Assembly: GCA_025359445.1 (NCBI GenBank)
Contig: JANYGB010000066.1
Span: forward strand, 1-34,741
Source: Sphingomonadaceae bacterium
GTDB taxonomy: Bacteria; Pseudomonadota; Alphaproteobacteria; Sphingomonadales; Sphingomonadaceae
DNA: 34,741 bases
Reading direction: 5' to 3'
Of this stretch, positions 31,990 through 34,741 are shown in pieces. The notes under the pieces were generated by a model, which had not been told where the DNA came from, did no database searches, and was given only the letters and a program-made list of their open reading frames with translations. Each line of letters begins with the position of its first letter. Positions within the stretch are counted from its first letter, which is position 1. The position numbers and the translations under genes were made by a program.

Positions 31990-32811
31990 TTATTGGAAAA
32001 GGGTCAATCGAAGTCCCGCACCGACCCGAGGACTGGCTTTGTTGATTCCAGCCTGCGTGTAAGCGGTCAACCCAAAATGCTGATTGAGCCGGTAGGTCAG
32101 GTATGGCGAAATGGCAGCTTGGCCCTCCAGACCATTGGCGACCGGCTCGCGGTAGGACACGCTTGCGCCGAGATTGAACGCCGGGTCGGGGCGAACATTG
32201 ACTCCACCATAGGCCGTCACCCCATTGTTGAGCTGGTAGGAAGCGGGGCTGCCTAACCACGAATAGCCGAGCGAGCCAAACAGAGTGACCTGCGGACTGA
32301 CCGTTTTGTAGAGTGCGATGTTAACGCCGTAGTCGGCCTGACCAGTTCCGATCGTAGCTTTTGCCGTGGGCAACTTAACGCTGCCGCCAAGTTCAATCAT
32401 CGGCAGCGCGCCTCGTTCATTGGTGACCCGGTAGGCAGAAGCCAAGCTGAGATCGCCTAGACCCTGGCGCAGCGCCACTGCCGCCGGGTTGCTCGAGCCG
32501 ACAACCACACCGCCGACGATTTGCCCGGGCCCCTTGATCCAAACATAAGGCAATGCTGCCTGGATCCGCAACCGCCCGAGCTGTGCCTTGCCTTCGAGCG
32601 GAATCGACTTGACGCTGGTATCGAGCGCCGCGCCATACTTGCCGACCGAATAGTCCAGGCCGCTGGAAAGTTCGAAGCTGTCGGTGTCCTGTATTGCGGA
32701 GGTTCCGTTATCGGCGGCGAAGGCCGGTGCCGATTGATCGTTTCCGCTCGCGGCAAGCGCGTTGCCGCTGAGTGCAACCAAGCCAAGCGCGGCGATTTTG
32801 AGAAATTTCAT
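31990..32811 (-). CDS. Exported outer-membrane beta-barrel protein
   Basis: A 273-residue secreted protein with a signal peptide (MKFLKIAALGLVALSGNALA). The mature chain has strands of alternating polarity (FELSSGLDYSVGKYGAALDT, VTLFGSLGYSWLG, FNLGASVSYREPV, AYTQAGINKA) and ends RLTLFQ. This is the pattern of small transporter-like or porin-like barrels such as the MetA-pathway phenol-degradation family; substrate unknown. Start: ATG at 32811 with GAGGA eight bases upstream; a 21-residue extension has no ribosome site. It stands alone between the EAL remnant and the repeat protein. Confidence 0.75.
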   Translation of the reverse strand: MKFLKIAALGLVALSGNALAASGNDQSAPAFAADNGTSAIQDTDSFELSSGLDYSVGKYGAALDTSVKSIPLEGKAQLGRLRIQAALPYVWIKGPGQIVGGVVVGSSNPAAVALRQGLGDLSLASAYRVTNERGALPMIELGGSVKLPTAKATIGTGQADYGVNIALYKTVSPQVTLFGSLGYSWLGSPASYQLNNGVTAYGGVNVRPDPAFNLGASVSYREPVANGLEGQAAISPYLTYRLNQHFGLTAYTQAGINKASPRVGAGLRLTLFQ

Positions 32812-33011
32812 CGTAGTATCCTCAAGTTGAATCGACCGATCCTGATCGGCCAGTTGTTGAGGTCCCGGGGCCACGCAAGCGCGGCACAGCCAGAACCAGT
32901 CCGAGATGAGAATTTGCTTTGAAAATCGGCGCCCGGACTGTCCGTAAGTCCGGGCGCAACAGGGCCAGCGGGGTTGGAGACGGGAAGCTGGCCTAGTTTC
33001 GGGACGGCGTG

Positions 33012-34274
33012 TCAGTTGCCAGTGCTGCTCGTCTGCGGCGGCGTGGTAGCGCCGCTGGCGGCCTGCTTTTCACCAGTGGCAGAGATCAGGGTAGCCGACA
33101 TTGCAGTTACCAGCACATCACCGTTCGCGGCAAAATCGGCTGCCGGCAGTGTCGCGGTAGTATCCTTGATCTTCACGACCAATGCTTTGACCCGGCCACT
33201 GGCATCGGCGTACACTTCCTTGACCTTGCCGATCTTGTCACCGGTCATGTCGAACAGCTGCGTGCCCTGCTTGACGTCGAAGCTGCCAGCGCCGTTCGCC
33301 GCAGCGCTGCCATCGAGCGCGAGGTTGTGCGACAGGCCCGAGAAGATGTTGCTGGCCGAACCATTGGCGCTGCCATTGGCCTGGCCTTCACCGGCACCCG
33401 CGATCTGTGCCTGGCTGAGCGTGGTCACCAGTGCTTCGCCCTTGGCTGCGAAATCGCTGGCCGGGAGCAGTGCGGTGGCGTCACCGCTCTTGACCAGCAG
33501 GCCCTTCACGTTGCCCGCAGCATCGGCATACACTTCCTTGACCTTGCCGACCTTTTCGCCGCTCAGATCGAACAGCTGGGTGCCCGGCTTGACGTCGAAG
33601 CTGCCCGCGGCATTGCCCGCTGCCGACCCGTCAAGAGCGAGGTTATGGCTCAGGCCCGAAAAGGTGCCGTTCGCCGAACCCGAACCGCTGGCAGTAACTT
33701 CACCACCAACGGAGCTGGCGGTCGCAAGCAGGTTGCCGGCCTTGTCACGGGTGTTGACGATCAAATCGCCTGCCTTGTCGCGGGTGGCGGTTACGAAATT
33801 GCCTGCGCGATCCTTGAAGGTGGTCACCAAATTGCCTGCAGTATCGCGGGTCTGGCTAAGCGTGCCCCGCACCGCATCGGTGCCGAACAGCTGCGCATCG
33901 AGCGAAGCGGAGCTTGCAAAGTTGCCCGAAGCAGCCGCGTTGGCCGCGCTCGAAGCGAGCGGACTGTCGAGGGCCTGCACCAGCGACGCCGCAGCATTGC
34001 CGCTCGCCGCTCCAGTGGCATTGGCGCTACCGGTCCGGACATTGATCGATTTGGTCACCGAACTGTTAGCTGCAGCGCTGACCGCACCATTGGTGACGGT
34101 GCTGATCGGCGCGGTCGGCATTGCAGTCGGGAGCGACGGCATGGCCGGGATGACTGGAATATTCGGGATAGTCGGCGCACCGCCCAGAATGCCGCTGCCA
34201 CCTAGGATCTGGGCGTTTGCAGGGTTGGCAATGGCGATCAGCGCAGCGGCTGAGGTGAAGAGAAAGGTTTTCAT
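33012..34274 (-). CDS. Exported repeat protein: 11-residue repeats plus two PRC-like repeats
   Basis: A 420-residue secreted protein. Signal peptide to about residue 21 (...NPANA), then a Pro-rich stalk (33-57, PTIPNIPVIPAMPSLPT), an Ala/Ser/Asn-rich region (60-125), and four 11-residue units at 142-185 of the form T-R-D-x-A-G-N-L-V-x-x, reminiscent of YD/RHS repeats. Two 88-residue domains follow (205-292 and 311-398), each with FSGLSHNLALDGSAA, FDVKxGTQLFD and GKVKEVYADAxGxVK, the last part resembling a PRC-barrel. Very low aromatic content and no cysteine point to a secreted or surface structural protein; function unknown. The ATG at 34274 has AAGGGA eight bases upstream. An antisense frame of similar length is a codon-bias shadow. 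Confidence 0.8.
   Translation of the reverse strand: MKTFLFTSAAALIAIANPANAQILGGSGILGGAPTIPNIPVIPAMPSLPTAMPTAPISTVTNGAVSAAANSSVTKSINVRTGSANATGAASGNAAASLVQALDSPLASSAANAAASGNFASSASLDAQLFGTDAVRGTLSQTRDTAGNLVTTFKDRAGNFVTATRDKAGDLIVNTRDKAGNLLATASSVGGEVTASGSGSANGTFSGLSHNLALDGSAAGNAAGSFDVKPGTQLFDLSGEKVGKVKEVYADAAGNVKGLLVKSGDATALLPASDFAAKGEALVTTLSQAQIAGAGEGQANGSANGSASNIFSGLSHNLALDGSAAANGAGSFDVKQGTQLFDMTGDKIGKVKEVYADASGRVKALVVKIKDTTATLPAADFAANGDVLVTAMSATLISATGEKQAASGATTPPQTSSTGN
33081..33344 (-). repeat. Internal 88-residue repeat, copy 2
   Basis: The second copy of the duplicated domain in the exported repeat protein (residues 311-398). It is strongly similar to copy 1 at 33399-33662, with variation mainly at surface-type positions (E/D, V/I, N/R swaps). 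Confidence 0.85.
33399..33662 (-). repeat. Internal 88-residue repeat, copy 1
   Basis: First copy (residues 205-292) of the duplicated domain; it shares SGLSHNLALDGSAA and GKVKEVYADA with copy 2. Confidence 0.85.
33720..33851 (-). repeat. Four tandem 33-base (11-residue) repeats
   Basis: Encodes residues 142-185. Units start TRDTAGNLV, FKDRAGNFV, TRDKAGDLI and TRDKAGNLL, at an exact 11-residue period. Confidence 0.85.
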
Positions 34275-34606
34275 GAGCTAGGTCCCTTGTTGCAATCTGG
34301 CGGCGAACCGGACGACACCGGCTGCTCGGAATGACAACGAAACCCCGTTCGGTTTTACTTCATCGCAGCGCAAATTTTTCAGAGCCAGGCGGTGCAGAGC
34401 AGTCCGTGGCCCGATGGAGGATCCGGATGCTGGCGCGAGATCTGCACCACCTCGGCATCAAGCACCGTTACCACGGCGCCCGCTTTCCGGACAGGCCGCG
34501 CCTGCTGATCAGGTTCCGCGATGACGGTGGCTACACGCTAGTTACCGCAATAAGGTCGTTTATAAGCCAGCGGTAACGGCGAGTTTGAGGTGGCGGGTTT
34601 AACGGG
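34275..34606. other. Intergenic region, possible small unrecognised frame
   Basis: This contains the promoter of the repeat-protein gene. A plus-strand frame of 81 codons (34331-34576) has no ribosome site and no features I recognise; I regard it as doubtful. The IS end should lie close to 34606, but I could not identify its terminal inverted repeat. Confidence 0.35.
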
Positions 34607-34741
34607 TCATCGCAACACAGCTCGTAATCTATCGGCGGGTGTTTCGAAGTCCAAGGTTTTCCGAGGCCGCTGATTGAGCTTCAGGGCGATGGCGCCTAGT
34701 TGGCTTTGCGAGATCCCGGAGATGTCGGCCCCGCGCGGGAA
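34607..34741 (-). mobile_element. IS30-family transposase, 3' fragment at window edge
   Basis: The minus-strand frame runs in from the right edge and reads ISGISQSQLGAIALKLNQRP and then RKTLDFETPADRL before TGA at 34607. This is the C-terminal end of IS30-type integrase-core transposases (typically 'dLS..sq.eLd.iA..LN.RPRKtL.w.tPae'). Only about 44 codons are inside the window, so whether the element is intact cannot be told. Confidence 0.85.

Noticed and set aside
33009..34281. Two long plus-strand frames across the repeat-protein gene
   Set aside because: Low-complexity mirror of a repetitive high-GC gene; the minus strand has a signal peptide, ribosome site and domain repeats.
1..34741. 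CRISPR arrays, tRNA or rRNA genes
   Set aside because: No regularly spaced direct repeats, cloverleaf-like segments or rRNA-like stretches were seen on either strand.

Overview
The window looks like chromosomal DNA of a GC-rich alphaproteobacterium, most likely a sphingomonad (Sphingomonadales). I infer this from a complete PhyR/NepR/EcfG general-stress module with GGAAC-N17-GTT promoters, a GTTC-N7-GTTC LexA box, a poxvirus-like topoisomerase IB, the UdgX/radical-SAM pair and a very large TonB-dependent receptor. This is family recognition by eye; no database search was possible.

Layout. (1) 1-2272 is a stress cluster: low-affinity iron permease-like protein, topoisomerase IB and a GlsB/YeaQ-type membrane protein. 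Each is preceded by an EcfG-type promoter match, and the block ends in a strong terminator. (2) 2276-5988 holds a PAS-HWE histidine kinase facing a two-gene repair operon (ligase-associated exonuclease and ATP-dependent DNA ligase). (3) 5985-10378 is the general-stress control locus: ecfG and nepR, an HWE membrane kinase, phyR, a small atypical receiver and a Crp/Fnr regulator, with several EcfG promoter matches, one of which can be read on both strands. (4) 10568-14495 holds a glycerate kinase and an operon of a radical-SAM repair protein and a DUF4130-UdgX fusion, with a LexA box touching the start codon. (5) 14546-15802 is a CDP-alcohol phosphatidyltransferase gene apparently cut by one in-frame TGA. 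(6) 16162-17708 is a coupled pair: a four-repeat membrane protein and an outer-membrane-like barrel.

(7) 17776-26202 is the most interesting region. Two exported beta-propeller proteins flank a TonB-dependent receptor, a CitA/TcuC-like tricarboxylate:H+ symporter, and a single-polypeptide regulator that joins a periplasmic TctC/Bug-type tricarboxylate-binding domain, one membrane helix and a cytoplasmic LuxR-type HTH. I propose that this is a self-contained system that senses and takes up a tricarboxylate-like compound. Two perfect inverted repeats lie between the divergent regulator and transporter and are candidate operators.

(8) 26340-30470 is a compact phage-like island without visible capsid, portal or integrase genes: a MerR-like protein, a ParB-methyltransferase with a changed catalytic motif, a DUF5681 protein and a complete large terminase. 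Its right edge abuts an EAL-PilZ gene lacking its 5' part. (9) 31990-34741 holds a second barrel protein, an exported protein with two kinds of internal repeat, and the 3' end of an IS30-type transposase running off the window. I saw no rRNA, tRNA or CRISPR array.
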